The translations under genes were made by a program, and so were the position numbers. 64,000 bases of DNA from Larix kaempferi (lineage: Eukaryota > Streptophyta > Pinopsida > Pinales > Pinaceae), in NCBI GenBank assembly GCA_027924585.1, contig BSBM01000436.1:9191001-9255000 (forward strand), read 5' to 3'. The notes under the pieces were generated by a model that saw only the letters and a program-made list of their open reading frames with translations, searched no databases and had not been told where the DNA came from. This document shows positions 1 through 12,229 of the stretch, piece after piece; position 1 is the stretch's first letter; every line of letters begins with the position of its first letter.

Positions 1-13
1 GCATTCTTCTTAT

Positions 14-802
14 CTCCTTTGAGCTCATTAAAAACAGTAAGGAGGTCACAAGTTTACTTTTTTGAGTTCGTTAAAACTTTATGAATAAGATCTTTATAGA
101 GTTCTTTCATCCTCTTGTTTGACTATTTAAATATGAAAAGATTGCCGAGTATAGTTGTCATTTCATACTTGTTAAAGGATTCGAAGTGACATCTGCTTAA
201 GTATAAGTTTAACCCTTTTCCGAAATTTTGCGGATTACTTACGAAAAAGGAATACTCTAGTCATCCGTGGCTAGAAGAGTTCTTCTCTCATTGTTTTAAA
301 ATTTTTCGGGAGAGGAGACTAACTGTACGAAAAAGGACCTTTTCGAGCCTTCTTTAAGGTTTTCAGGCTCTCGAAACATGAAAACACCAAGCAAGCACTC
401 ACCTACTCGGGCGCGATGTGAAATCAACGAGAGGGTATATAGAGGATTGTTTAAGTTTTTCAGACTTTGTAAATAGGAAAACACCGGTGAGCATTAACCT
501 ACTTGGTCTTGATATTAAAATCCACGAGTAGGTGTATGGAGTTATTGTTTAAGTTTTTCAGACTCCTTAAAATTGAAAACACCGGCGAGCAAGAACAGAT
601 CTCAGCTCGATACTAAAATACAGAGATCAGTACTATAGAGTATTCTTCTATCTCTTCTTCGAACTATGTAAACAATGAAGAAGGTCCTGAGTCTTCCTCC
701 CATGGGCTCGTTAAAATTTTTACATGGTTGGACCTATTGAGTTTTCTATCTTTCTTGGACTCATTAAAACAACAAGAAGGACATTCTTTTACCAAAAAGA
801 AT
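14..802. repeat. Hairpin array with shared loop and changing stems (element A)
   Basis: At least ten short hairpins follow one another. Stem pairs read directly: CTCCTT 14-19 with AAGGAG 39-44; GTTTTCA 359-365 with TGAAAAC 379-385; GTTTTTC 455-461 with GAAAAC 477-482; ACCTACTTG 497-505 with CGAGTAGGT 525-533; GTTTTTCA 553-560 with TGAAAAC 574-580; GATCTC 598-603 with GAGATC 623-628; CTTCTTC 654-660 with GAAGAAG 677-683; CCATG 700-704 with CATGG 723-727; CTTTCTTG 750-757 with CAAGAAGG 773-780; ATTCTTTT 783-790 with AAAAGAAT 795-802. Many loops share a core like G(A/G)CTC-N-TTAAAA while the stems differ. Some stems contain a G.T pair or a one-base bulge. Confidence 0.8.
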
Positions 803-1950
803 AAGGGATAAGAAGGGTATATCACATCTTTTTCAGTTTCAAAGGAAATTAAGTCAGTCATGTCCTTGAACACAACACCTACTTGAGTCTTTCATGTCAG
901 TTGGGTTTTAGTTTTTGACCTTAGGGTGAACCTGATCTCCGAGTTTTTACTCCCTTGGTTGGTTATTCTTCCAACCATATGGAGGGTCTGTTAATGTCTC
1001 CTACATTGCAGGCTTATATCACTTCCCCTTCATGTTGAAAACTGCCTAAGTCACTTTGTGTCATGCTCATTGTTCAAAGATTCAGCCTGTGTCGGCCATT
1101 TTGCAGTTTACCTTGACTTCATGTGTTGGCCATCCTGGTGTCAGTTTGTTTCATCTTGTTACTTGTCCTACTCCACATCAGCTCATACCTGTGAGTGTTC
1201 CTCGTGTTGGATGATGGAGGATGCATTAAGGCCTCCCTTCCAATGGACTTCTTCCTATCGACATCAACTCAATATGCTCTGGGAACGAAGTTTAGAGTTT
1301 CGGTTAGTACCTTGGGGATTGCAGTCATCAGTGGCAGTTTCCCTCGCTATTGAATAAATGGGAATACATCAACGTCTCTTATTCGATAGGTTCCTCAAGT
1401 GTTCGACTTCAAGTCCTCTTATTCACACTTGTTGGATCGTACTAGGTACCTTGGACCCCATTATCATTATCGATGGAAGTCCTCGCGTTGGTTAACGGTA
1501 TACATTAATTACCGGTAATCAAACGATACCCCCCATGTTCGACTTCAGCTCATTTATTTGCATGGTTAGGGTTTGTACCTTGGGTTGTTTGGATGAAGAC
1601 CTTGGGACTATGATAGCATCACCTTGTTTATGTTATCACCCAAGCTACGCAAGACTGAGCCTCACTCATTTTGGCTCTTCATGAAACATAGATCCAGCTT
1701 GTTATTTTGGCTATGATCTCTCATTTTGACATGGATCCACGCTTGTATTTCAGTGGCCATGCTCTATATATACATCTCCTAGTTATGTATCGGAGATCAT
1801 GCTACACATCTATATGATGTCAAGATTGTAATTGCTCGTTGACCTTGATCATTGTTTCAGGTGTTTTTGTGAGTTGGTTCTACGGTTTCTTTCTCCTCCT
1901 CTGACTTGGACTTATAATGTATTTCGGCCATCATTTCCCTCTGACCTCAC

Positions 1951-1965
1951 ACATTAGGGGGAATT
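1951..1965 (+). other. Polypurine tract of element A
   Basis: The purine run TTAGGGGGAATT lies directly before an LTR beginning TGTTATAGG. It is the plus-strand primer site for reverse transcription. The same block, preceded by CCTCACAC, stands before the 3' LTRs of B (37761-37775, reverse strand) and D (63402-63416, reverse strand), which ties the three elements together. Confidence 0.75.
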
Positions 1966-2929
1966 TGTTATAGGTCAAATATACACTTCTCCGTCTGTGA
2001 TCACATTGCTCTGTCGATCACACAAAAGAACAACATGGATTGAAGAGCTAGATTGCCCTGGATGATGTATGGACTGAACCTACTCTCTTCAGATGAGATT
2101 TTCCCTGATTTAACTAATTTTTTGACATGTGCGCTACTCTTTGGTGAGTAAACCAGTGCACATCTTCTAGTATGCTCTACTTTCCTCAAGGGAAACCAGC
2201 GCACACCTTGGAAAGTTGCAGGCGCTTGTTGTAAAACACTAAAGTTGCACCTTGTGCGCTACTATGCCTTGAGAAACTCGCGAACATATTAAGATGAAAT
2301 CAAAAATATATTAAATTGACGAATTGGGATTAGTTGAAGTTGGTTCTTCAACTTCCCCAACTTCCCAATTAAACCACCTCTCGATCTAAACCACCTACCT
2401 TGTCCCATAAATACAAGGAGGATCCATGAGAGGAGTTAGTCATAAAGACCTACAAATAATGCATTAAGGGTTGTTACAATGGAGGAAAGTCCCAAGTCAT
2501 TGTGAAGAGTAGGAGCCCAGGAATTGGTTGCAGAAACATCTCGACACGTCAGGTATATTGTAGTAATTTCATGTTTCTTTGACAATCAAAAGGTCGAAAT
2601 ACCCTTCCTGTCCCAAATCAAATTTCTATTAGATTGTATGTCTATTTGGTGTAATATCTGATTATATTTGATGTTAAATTACTTTATGATTTCATCATAT
2701 TTATATATAGTCAAGATACGCTAGGCAGGTATCTTTTGTATTGCAGGTTCGTCAAGAGGAAGATCAAGCGAAATCTAGGACCAACCGTCGAGTAAGGGTA
2801 TGTTTTTCGATATCCCAATCTCTATCATTTGTAAGAACTAGTTGCAATATAATAAATGTATTTACTTGTCAACCCCACCCAGTTGGTAGTGTCCATCTCC
2901 TCACTATAAGGTTAAAATCCTGAACAACA
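1966..2929 (+). mobile_element. 3' LTR of element A, about 964 bp
   Basis: It starts TGTTATAGG immediately after the polypurine tract and ends at AAAATCCTGAACAACA. This end closely resembles the end of LTR D read on its own strand (AAAATTCTACATAACA), and the two LTRs have similar lengths (964 and 982 bp). A possible TATA element (ATAAATA) lies at 2407-2413. The partner 5' LTR is off the window, so no target duplication can be checked. The right neighbour is a gag-like fragment that is cut abruptly at 2930, as expected if A inserted there. Confidence 0.65.
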
Positions 2930-3700
2930 ACTAATACTGATTTTTTGTGGGTTAACATTATTTGTATCGTCAACTAGAGGGTTTTGTGGAGTGATGGGAT
3001 GATAGGAAGCTACTTGAGGTTCTGTATGACTATTAGTCTCAACTTGTAACTCAGTTTCTATAGAGATGCAAAGTTCATATTCATTAGGCCTCTTCTCCGT
3101 ACTAGACTTGTATCTTTTACCACTTCTTAATGTGGGAATATTTTCTTTGGTATCACTGTCTTTATTACTGAATATTACAGACTCAAAACTTCTAGGGATC
3201 TTATTTCATTCTTAAGACACCTTTCTCTGCTAACAACAATTTAATGTATAGACTGAGATTGTTCAGTTACTTACCTCTTAATCCTTTGAAGAAATATGCC
3301 TCTACTGCATTGTAACACTTCAACATGTCCACATCAAATTCTGCAATGTAGCCTTCTAGTATGCTATCTACCCAGAAGTCTACTGCTCTTGAGATCGGGC
3401 TATCCACCTCTTTAAGTATTTGGATCAGTTCTTGAGTCCATGCCGTAATTTCTCCTCCCTGATAGAAATTTTTCTATTCTGGTAGTCTTGACAACCACTC
3501 ATATAGATCGTTGCTGAAGAATGCGAAGAAAATTTTGTAAATATCAGAATATAGGTATCTCTGCAACCATTATTCGTCAGAGGAACGCGGAAGTTTGTTA
3601 TCATTTCTTGCAAACTCCTTTTCTGTATTGTCGACCCAGTTTTGTATTTCTATTATTTTGAGATTCCAATATTAAGAACACATCACAAGTTCAAGTGCAG
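2930..3700 (-). pseudogene. gag-like fragment of element E
   Basis: On the minus strand, 3240 to about 2945 reads as an open frame rich in charged and polar residues without a usable ATG. Upstream (3240-3690) is more coding-like sequence broken by stops. The peptide ending SYSQQMVPFLHL near 3690 resembles SYSQQLVALFTE at 55290-55340 left of LTR J, so this is probably the start of the gag region of the same retrotransposon type. The 3' side is cut by LTR A at 2929. No zinc knuckle or protease is visible. Family-level assignment is inference. Confidence 0.5.
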
Positions 3701-3772
3701 AAATGGAACCATTTGTTGGCTATACGAACCTCGTTCTTTAACTTTCTTGTGCTGACCTAGGTTCTGCGCAGT

Positions 3773-5272
3773 TGTGGTCCAAAAAAACCCTTCTTCACCG
3801 GCCCTTTCGATAACAGCCCGTGAACAAGTTAAGGTCTCACCCGAGGCGAAGTTTATGGGGGATTGCAGAATTAGGTTTCTACAATCAGGTGATGCGCGGT
3901 TAATAGACTGGGGGATTGCGTGAAGTTTCACCTACTTCGTAACTATTACTTATGCTATGACACACATGGGGACTATGCGCTTGGAATGACACTTGACAAT
4001 GGGACAACGCAACTCAAGCCTGCGCTACTTATTTAACAATCACACATCTCCTACAGACTTCACTTAGTGTAAATTGTGCATTCAACAAGCATATTGGACT
4101 ATTCACTTCGCGAACTCATGCAATATGATGAACTACAATGCAACCGTACACTTCCGGTGCTGCACTTTCGAGGAATCACACTTAACACAGACTTCGTTGA
4201 CTTAGTGTTTACCCAATTAACTCATGCATTCATCATATTCAGAATTACTTGCACATCCTACATTCAAGCATATATGTTCAACACTTAACATATTATTCTC
4301 TTCACTCATTCATGTGGAAAATACATATAAAATCAAAGATACACACAACCATAAGGATGAACTTAACCATATGCAAAATAAAACAAACAAATTCAATCAT
4401 ACAACAAGGTATTTATGCGGTTCACCCCCAGGATGGGAGCTACATCCACAGGAACTATTGATTATATTAATGGAAAGGGTTCAATAGTTCCGGTCTCCGC
4501 ACTCAGCTGCAGACTCTATTCTCTATACAATAGGTCTTTGCGCACGTAGTTGTAGAGCCTCTTTACAATATTCAGTCTCTCAATAGAGATCAACAAAAAC
4601 ACTTAGAGATCAAAATCTCAATAAAAAATCAACCCTTCCCTTACAAAATTTTCCCCTTTTATAGATCATGCCCTTAGGTCACGTCTTTACAATGCATGTG
4701 GGCCAAAACCCTAGAGTAACCAAAACTGGTGCAGTTACCTCGCCAACCCAACCTGTCGTAGTCGACAACTATTCCACTCGCCTTTGTTCTCCTTTCTGGA
4801 CCACTCATGGCTTTGACGCCCTTCTGATAGCCGCAGTCCTCATGAAACGGTTATAATTGCATAGTGGCGTGTCCCTTTCCACCACCCTGGATTTCCTGTC
4901 GCTGTCGACCCATGGCTTTGCTGCTAATGGTTTCCGCCACTCTAACTGACGGGTCGCTTTCATCTGCTTCCACGCTATTCCTTACCCAATGTCCGGGAAT
5001 CATGGAGTCTCTTACCTAAAAAAGGTCACTTTCATATGCTTGACCACTTCCTTTACTTATACTCTTTTTCCCAAAATGTGTGCTGTGTTGGCGCTACGCA
5101 TCAGCAAAACTGCGTTATGCTTAGACTTCGCACTTCAAACTGTGCCAATTGGACTTCGCAATCCAAATTGGGTTGTTGAAAAAATTATGCCACTTGAACT
5201 TCCCAGTCCGAACTGCGCTACTTCCAAAACTATTCTTCATCAAAATTGTGCCAACTTGGGCCATGCCCAACA
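3773..5272 (-). mobile_element. LTR of element E, about 1.5 kb
   Basis: It aligns along much of its length with LTR J (55388-57029) in the same orientation; both share the block around 'gctgcagactct' and 'aggtctttgcgcac' (4505-4545 and 56180-56215). On the minus strand it runs from TGTTGGGC at 5272 to GGACCACA at 3773. A TATA box (TATAAAAG, minus) lies at 4656-4663. The gag-like fragment on its left makes it the 5' LTR of E. Ends are judged from TG/CA termini and homology and could be off by a few bases. I could not recognise a primer-binding site. Confidence 0.6.
4656..4663 (-). promoter_or_regulatory. TATA box in LTR E
   Basis: TATAAAAG on the minus strand, in the LTR position matching the probable TATA region of LTR J (56364-56373), upstream of the expected R region. 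Confidence 0.5.
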
Positions 5273-6313
5273 ACAAGAAACTCCGCAAATCCCGAGAAGA
5301 GGGTATGGAGTGAAGTGAAGTCAACATGAAAGGACTTGTTCCCTTAGTAAAGACGAAGTACTAAGGACAGCGAGAGGTGGTTGAAGTAGTTAAAGGCCGA
5401 GCGGTGACCTGACAGCCACATGGGCAGAAAGTAAAGAAGCAGAATGGTGTAAAGGACGCGCCACTGCAGAGTCAGAGCCATGCTGTCAGAACTGTGTTGT
5501 CAAAGGAAGCGTCAGAGTCATAAGAAGTGGCACCAAAGGGATAGAGAAGTTAAAGCATAGCATGGTCGACAGGAGAACCACAAGGTTTTGGGTTTAAGGG
5601 TAATATAGGGGTTGTCCCATAGTTATTGTAATATGTGACCTTCGGGCACATCTATATATAAGGGTAATTTTGTATAAGGAAGGGTTGGTATTTTGTTCTT
5701 GCAACCAAGTGATGTTTTTGTTTTGATTGTAGATCTAGACTAATAGAGAACATACTCTACAGCTGAGTGTGTAGAGATATGATTATAGAGAAGAGTCTGT
5801 AGCTAAGTGCACAGACTAGAACACTTACCCTTCCAAGTAATATAAGAACAATTTCTATGGACGTATATTCATCCTAGGGGGTGAGCCACATAAATCTATG
5901 CATTATGTATGAGTTTACGACATGTTTTGAGTTCATGTTGTTATATGTTTATGTATTTTCTTTCATGTGTATGTGAATGGAAGTCATATGTTAAGTAAAC
6001 ATAATACATGTGTATGAATGTTGCGAAGTAACACTAAGTACGATGAATGTGTAGTTATAAGAGTAAATATAGCAACGATTTAGCGTAGTCTATAGACTGT
6101 TGGTAGCTGTGAAGTGCGAAGTCATAAGTTGATACTGTCATGTTAAGTATATGATAAGGAAGGGACATGTTGCGAGGTCGTTAACCACATCTGCACATCA
6201 CCATGGTTATAGAAACCTGATTCTGTAACCCCCCATCTTCGCTTCGGGTGAGAATTCATCCTGTTTACAGGTTGATGCTGAAGGGCCATTTAAAGGGGTT
6301 TTTTGTGTCTACA
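5273..6313 (+). mobile_element. LTR F, related to LTRs E and J but on the + strand
   Basis: Sequence from about 5630 to 5910 is similar to the reverse complement of 4425-4680, including the tracts around 'ggtcacat' and 'cttagctacagactct'. The end near 6313 (GTGTCTACA) corresponds to the E end at 3773. It has a TATA box at 5653-5662. The 5' boundary is not resolvable: the first 250 bp expected from LTR E are not matched. No internal region of the same element follows, so it looks like a solo or truncated LTR next to a copia fragment. Confidence 0.5.
5653..5662 (+). promoter_or_regulatory. TATA box in LTR F
   Basis: TATATATAAG followed by a transcribed-looking segment corresponding to the R region of LTR E. 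Confidence 0.45.
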
Positions 6314-6342
6314 ATAACTTCGCCAAAACCGGGTCATCCTAG

Positions 6343-7440
6343 GATGACCAACAACTCAAGAAATCCCCAAGGGCATGGTATGCAAAGATGGATTCCTTCT
6401 TACTGTCACTAAAGTTTGAATGATGCAAATCTGATTGCAATGTTTACATGCAACAAAAGGGGGGATGTCTACTGTTGATTGTCTTGTATGTGGATGACTT
6501 GATCATCACCGGTGGCTTTTCTACTGGTTTGAAGCAAATCAAGTCTTCCTTGAACAAAGCATTCACTATGATAGGTCTAGGACTATTGAAACAATTCATT
6601 GGTATTGAAGTAACTCAAAATGCTTCAGGGATCATGATTTCACAGTCAAGGTATGCATATGATTTACTGACAAAATTTCATATGGATGATTGCAAAGCAA
6701 CATCCTTTACCTTCCTATCTGGAATTATATTGGAAGAAGGTGGTTCCACTCCCTTGGTTGATAGCACTCTTTATAGAAAACTGATTGGTAGCTTGTTATA
6801 TTTGACACATTCATGACCAGATCTATCATATGCTATTGGTGTTGTGGATAGGTACATGTAGGAGCCACATGAGCTGCATTAGAAGGCATCTAAGAGGATA
6901 TTGCACTATGTGCAAGGTACGAGAGAGTTTGGTGTACATTATTCTATTGGTGCTCAACTAGATCTAGTTGGTTTTACTGAATCAAACTAGGATGGAGAAA
7001 ATATTGATACGGAGTCTACTTATGGGTACGTATTCATGTTGGGATCAGGACCAATATGCTAGTCAAGCAAGAAGAAAGCAACACTTGCACTTTCTTCAGT
7101 AGAGGCATAGTACATAGGAGCTATGAATGCAACTATGAAAGAAGTTTGGTTGCATGGGATATTGAATGAGTTTGGAATTCACACTTCTCCTTCAGTAGAC
7201 CTTTTTTGTGATAATCAAAGTGCCATCGGGATCTCCAGTGACTCAGTTTAGAAGAAAAGGACCAAACATATTGAGGTTCACACGCACTACATCAGGGAGC
7301 TAGTGCACAACACGACCATCTCACTGCATTATTGTCCTACATAGGAGATGATTATAGACATATTCACTAATTTTTTCACTTAGAAGAGATTTGTTTATCT
7401 CAGATATTTACTTTGTGTAAAATTTTTTTGAGCTCCCTGC
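6343..7440 (+). pseudogene. Ty1/copia reverse transcriptase and RNase H, decayed
   Basis: One frame with stops carries the second half of a copia RT. SPRAWYAKMDSF is near 6364-6399 and the catalytic LYVDDLIITG near 6487-6516 with both aspartates intact. The connection follows (LYRKLIGSLLYLTHS), then RNase H with SSKKKATLALSSVEA, FCDNQSAIGIS and RTKHIEVHTHYIREL. Gag, protease, integrase and the first half of RT are absent. At least eight in-frame stops occur; most replace the Trp, Gln or Arg expected at those positions. The piece begins abruptly after LTR F and ends before a purine-rich stretch. Confidence 0.9.
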
Positions 7441-8480
7441 TTTCCTATTTTGAGGGGGGGGGTTGCCCATGAGGTTTTCCCCATTTCTCTGGTACAAGGA
7501 CAGTTATTTTATTTTCATCATTTATTTGATTGTATGGGTGAACTCTGGTCTTAGTAAATAGGGCCCAAGATGCACAAGTTCGGATTAAGGGGGGGTTTTA
7601 GGATCATTAAAACTCCATCCTTGTCATACCTAGCATTATTTATTTTTCCTAGTAGTTGATGATGTCATTTCCCTCCTAGTGGTGTGCATATGTCATCTAG
7701 GATCCATATACCACCTAATGCGCCATACATGCATTGCTTTAGGACCACTTAATTTAGTTCCCTATATTTTAGGAGCCTACTTAGTGTTCCATTTCAGTCC
7801 ACCTGAGTTAGCTGACTCTTATGGGGGGTTTATGCTTTAATTTCCACTGATTGTGGCCTCATGAAAAACTCACTAATTTGCCTCCTTAGTCATTTAAATG
7901 ATTGTGTCTTTAGTTAACTAAGTTTAGGTTCAGTTCAGTTGATTTTGGCTCTACCGGAGCACTCCAGTGGTGACAATTCCCATGCTAGACACACTGAGAC
8001 TCGAATTATTGTGTTCCTATATGAGTTCTCATGCATGATTAATTGAATGCTCTTTTTTACTACAATTTTCACTATAACTCAATTTATCTGCTCATTCTTT
8101 CTTTGTGAGGTATACTCAACTCCATGATCTGCTGTGATTTAGAATTTCCCATTTTCAACCCCTAAGAAAATATTATTTCCTTTATTTAATATCATGTGTA
8201 CTTATCATCACAAATGTGTCATACTGTCTAAGAGTAATATTCCATAACTGTGAAAAAATCCAACATAACCTTACACAAAAAAATAGAAGGTAGGATTTTA
8301 TCTCTAACATAACCATACACTCAATAGGTAGGGATTTATCTCTCATCCATTACATACATATGATTTCATGTTTGTTTCCACCACTTTTATTTTATTTATA
8401 TGAATAAATTGACAAAAAAATTCCCTACTTGATATAAAAAAACTTATATTCAATAAACTTCCCGCATTGTTTCTTTTAAT
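7441..8480. other. Noncoding, probable 3' end of the copia fragment
   Basis: Two purine runs that could be polypurine tracts lie at about 7452-7462 (GAGGGGGGGG type) and near 7587-7597 (TTAAGGGGGGG). AT-rich sequence follows without ORFs or recognisable LTR ends. Nothing else is supported up to the satellite. Confidence 0.4.
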
Positions 8481-11400
8481 GTCTCTCACTGAGAGAAACC
8501 CTAGATTCCAAAATCGCTGAAATGCAGGGGCTCTGGGCCATGGAACCATGAGAGAGAGAGGAAAAAATAGCATTATTCCAATGTATTGATTCCAACGGAG
8601 TCAACTTTTTGTCGATCGGAGCCATGATCATCATTCTATGGCCAGTTGCAACTCCCCTCCCGGAGGCTTTCATAGACACATGTTGAATTGGTCCCGATGG
8701 CATAGGATTTGATCCAGGTAGTAGAATTGAGTTATGTGAGATGCTGCAAGTGTGTTTTGGAAGGTTTGGTGTGTGAACATTGGCTATGTGTTCATTATTG
8801 AGTCATTTCCCAAGTTGACCCCCTTGTGTAAGAATTGCATTGTCTCTCACTAAGAGAAACCCTAGATTCCAAAATCATCGAAATGTTGGGGCTCTAGGCC
8901 ATGGAACCATGGGCGAGAGGCACCCTAAAATTATTTAGGCATCTTGGTTCCAATGGATTCAATGGTTCATTGATCTGAACCACGATCACCGTTCTATGGC
9001 CAGTTGCAACTCGTCTCCTGGAGGATTTCAGGGACACATGTTGAATTGGTCCCGAGGGAATAGAATTTGATATGGGAAACATAATTGAGTTATGTGAGAT
9101 GTTGCAAATGTATTTGGGTAGGTTTTATGTGTAAATGTTGGCCATGGATTCACAATCGATTCATTTCCAAAGTTGACCCCTTGTGCAAGAATTGCATTGT
9201 CTCTCACTGAGAGAAACCGTAGACTACAAAATTGTTGAAATGGAGGGGCTCTGGGATATGAACCTAGGGGAGAGAGGAACCACTAGCATTATTCCAACAT
9301 CGTGATTCCAATGGTGCCGATGGTTTTTCGATCCGCACCATGGTCACCATTCTATGGCCACTTGAAAATCACCTGCACGAGGATTTCTGGGACACATGTT
9401 GAATTGGTCCTAAGGGAATAGGATTTGATCCGGGATGCAGAATTTAGTTCTATGAGATGCTGCAAGTGTTTTGGGGCATGTTTGATGTGTGAACATTTTC
9501 CATGGGTTCACAATCGATTCATTTCAGAAGTTGACCCCTTGTGCAATAATTGCAATGTCTCTCACTAAGAGAAACCCTAGATTAAAAAATTACCGAAACA
9601 GAGGGGCTCTGGGTCGTGAACCTAGGGGAAAGAGGAAACCCTAGCATTATTCCGGCATCCTGATTTGAACAATGTGGATGGTTCACCAATCCGAGCCATG
9701 GTCACCATTCTATGGACACTTGAAGCTCACCTCCTAAGGCTTTTAGGGAGACATGTTGAATTGGTCCCGATGGCATAGGATTTGATCCGGGTAGAAAAAT
9801 TAGGTTCCGTGAGATGCTACAAGTTTGTTTGGGAATGTTTGATGTGTCAACATTGGCCACAGGTTCATGATCGATTCATTTCCAAATTTGACCCCCTTGA
9901 GAAAGAATTACATTGTCTCTCACTCAGAGAAACCCTATATAACAAAATCACCAAAATGGAGGGGCTATCGGCTGTGAACCTAAGGGAGAGAGTCACCCCT
10001 AGCATTATTCCAACATCCTAACTCCAATAGTGTTGAAGGTTCATCGATATGAGCCACGGTCACCATTCTATGGCCACTTGAAACTCTCCTCCTAGAGGAT
10101 TTCAGGGACACATGTTGAATTGCTCCCGAGGGCATAGGATTTGATCTGGGAAACAAAATTCATTTTCGTGAGGTGTTTCAAGTGTGTTTGTGTAGGTTTT
10201 ACATGTGAACGTTGGCCATGGGATCATGGTCGATTCATTTCCAAAGTTGACCCCCTTGTGCAAGAATTGCATTGTATCTGAATGGGGGAAACCTTAGATT
10301 ACAAAATCGCCAAAATGGAGGGGCTCTAGGTTGTGAAACCAGGGGAGAGAGGCCCTCCTAGCATTATTCCAACATATTGATTCCAATGGTGTTGACAGTT
10401 CATCGATCCAAGCCATGGTCATCGTTTTATGGCCAGTTGCAACTCACCTCTTGGAGGATTTTAGGGACACATATTGAATTGGTCCCGAGGGCATAGGATT
10501 TTATCTAGGAAGCAGAATTGAGTTCCGTGAGATGTCGCAAGTGTGTTTGGGTAGGTGTGACATGTGAACATTGGCAATAGGTTCACGATCGAATTATTTC
10601 CAAATTTGACCCCCTTGTGCAAGAATTGCATTGTCTCTCACTAACAGAAATCCTAGATTACAAAATCACCGAAATGGAGGGGCTTTGGGCGATGGACCCA
10701 GGGGAAAGAGGAACCCCTAGCATTATTCCAGCATTATTGTTCCAATGGTGTCAATGGTTTGTCGATCCAAACCACAATATCCATTCTATGGCCACTTGCA
10801 ACTCTCCTCCTGGAGGATTTCAGGGACACGTGTTGAATGGGTTCCGAGGGCATAGGATTTTATCTAGGAAAATGAATTGGTTTCCGTGAGATGATGCAAG
10901 TGTTTTTGGGAAGGTTTGACGTGTGAACATTGGCCATGGTTTCATGATCGATTCATTTCCAAAGTTGACCCCATTGAGAAATAATTGCATTGTCTCTCAC
11001 TAAGAGAAACCCTAGATTAAAAAATCGTTGAAATGGAAGGGCCTTGAGCCATGGAACTAGGGTAGAGAGACACCCCTATAATTATTATAGTTTCTTAATT
11101 CCAATGGTGTTGATGGTTCGTTGATTTGAGCCACGGTGACCGTTCTATGGCCACTTGCAACTTGCCTCCTAGAGGCTTTCAGAGACACATGTTGAATTGA
11201 TCCCGAGGGCCTAGGATTTGATCCGGGAAGAAGAATTGAGTTTCGTGAGATGATGCAAGTGTGTTTGGGAAGGTTTCACATGTGAACATGGCAATGGGTT
11301 CATGATCGATTCATTTCCAAATTTGACCCCCTTGTGCAAAAATTTCACTCTCTCTCTCACATAGAGAAACCCTAGATTACAAAATCATCGAAATGGAGGG

Positions 11401-12060
11401 GCTCTGAGCCATATACCTAGGGAAGAGAGGAACCTCTAGTATTATTTCGACATGTTGATTCCAACGGTGTTGACAGTTTGTCTATCCGAACCATGATCAC
11501 CATTATATGGCCATTTTCAATTCTCCTCCTAGAGGATTTAAGGGACAAATGTTGAATTAGTCTAGGGTGCATAAGATTTGATCCAGGCAACAGTGTTGTG
11601 TTCCGTGAGATGCTGCAAGTGTGTTTGGGAAGGTTTTATGTGTTAAAATTGGCCATGGGTTCAGGATCGAGTCATTTACAAAGTTTACCCCCTTGTGCAA
11701 GAATTGCACTGTCTCTCACTAAGATAAACCCTAGATTCCAAAATCACCGAAATGAAGGGTCTATGTGCCATATACCTAGGGAAGAGAGGAACCCATAGCA
11801 TTATTCTGGAATCCTGATTCCAACGATTTTGATGGTTCGTCGATCTGATCCATGGTCACTGTTCTATGTCCACTTTGAACTTGCCTCCTAGAGGCTTTCA
11901 GGGACACATGTTGAATTGGTTTAGGGGCTGTAAGATTTGATCCAGGTAGCAGAATTGAGTTCCATGAGATGTTGCAAGTATGTTTGGGAAAGTTTTATTT
12001 GTGAACATTGGCCACAAGTTCACGATCAAGTCATTTCCAACATTGACCCCCTTGTGAAAT
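8481..12060. repeat. Satellite-like tandem array, ten units of about 359 bp
   Basis: The motif 'gtctctcact-gagagaaacc' recurs at 8481, 8842, 9199, 9557, 9914, 10274 (diverged), 10633, 10992, 11351 and 11711, giving spacings of 357-361 bp. Each unit repeats the same internal landmarks in order: a 'ggggctctgg' block, 'agcattattcc', 'ttctatggcca', 'gacacatgttgaattggt', 'cataggatttgatc' and 'ttgacccccttg'. A small palindrome (CTCTC-ACT-GAGAG) sits at the unit start. Units are visibly diverged, with substitutions and small indels, so the array is old. Short ORFs inside differ between units and are not conserved. Confidence 0.9.
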
Positions 12061-12229
12061 ATTTTCACTATATTTCACTTCTAAATTCCACTCTTAAATT
12101 TTGTGTATGTAATTCAATAATATCTCATTCATATGAATTCTAAATATGTCAATTAATTGATTTTTTTTATTTACAATTTACATCATTTTAAATATATTTC
12201 ACCATTATTAAAACTAATTTTCTCATGAA

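Larger units (their letters stand above)
1..1965 (+). mobile_element. 3' noncoding region of gypsy-like element A (pol lies off the window)
   Basis: No coding capacity is visible. The segment ends in a polypurine tract and an LTR, so it is the stretch between pol and the 3' LTR of a + strand element. It shows local similarity, in reverse complement, to 38985-39530 of element B (for example around 240-290 versus 39270-39315) and to the far end of the window (around 1440-1545 versus 63820-63960 reversed, sharing short blocks such as 'ccggtaatcaaa' and 'atgttcgacttca'). A, B and D are therefore inferred to be one family in different orientations. The first 800 bases hold a hairpin array described separately. 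From about 870 to 1950 I see nothing else. Confidence 0.7.

Noticed and set aside
1058-1357. 99-codon Cys/Ser-rich ORF
   Set aside because: Lies in the 3' noncoding region of element A; no signal peptide pattern or conserved counterpart in B or D that I can see.
8343-12143. Several 60-90-codon ORFs in the satellite
   Set aside because: They fall at different places in different units and are not kept between units.
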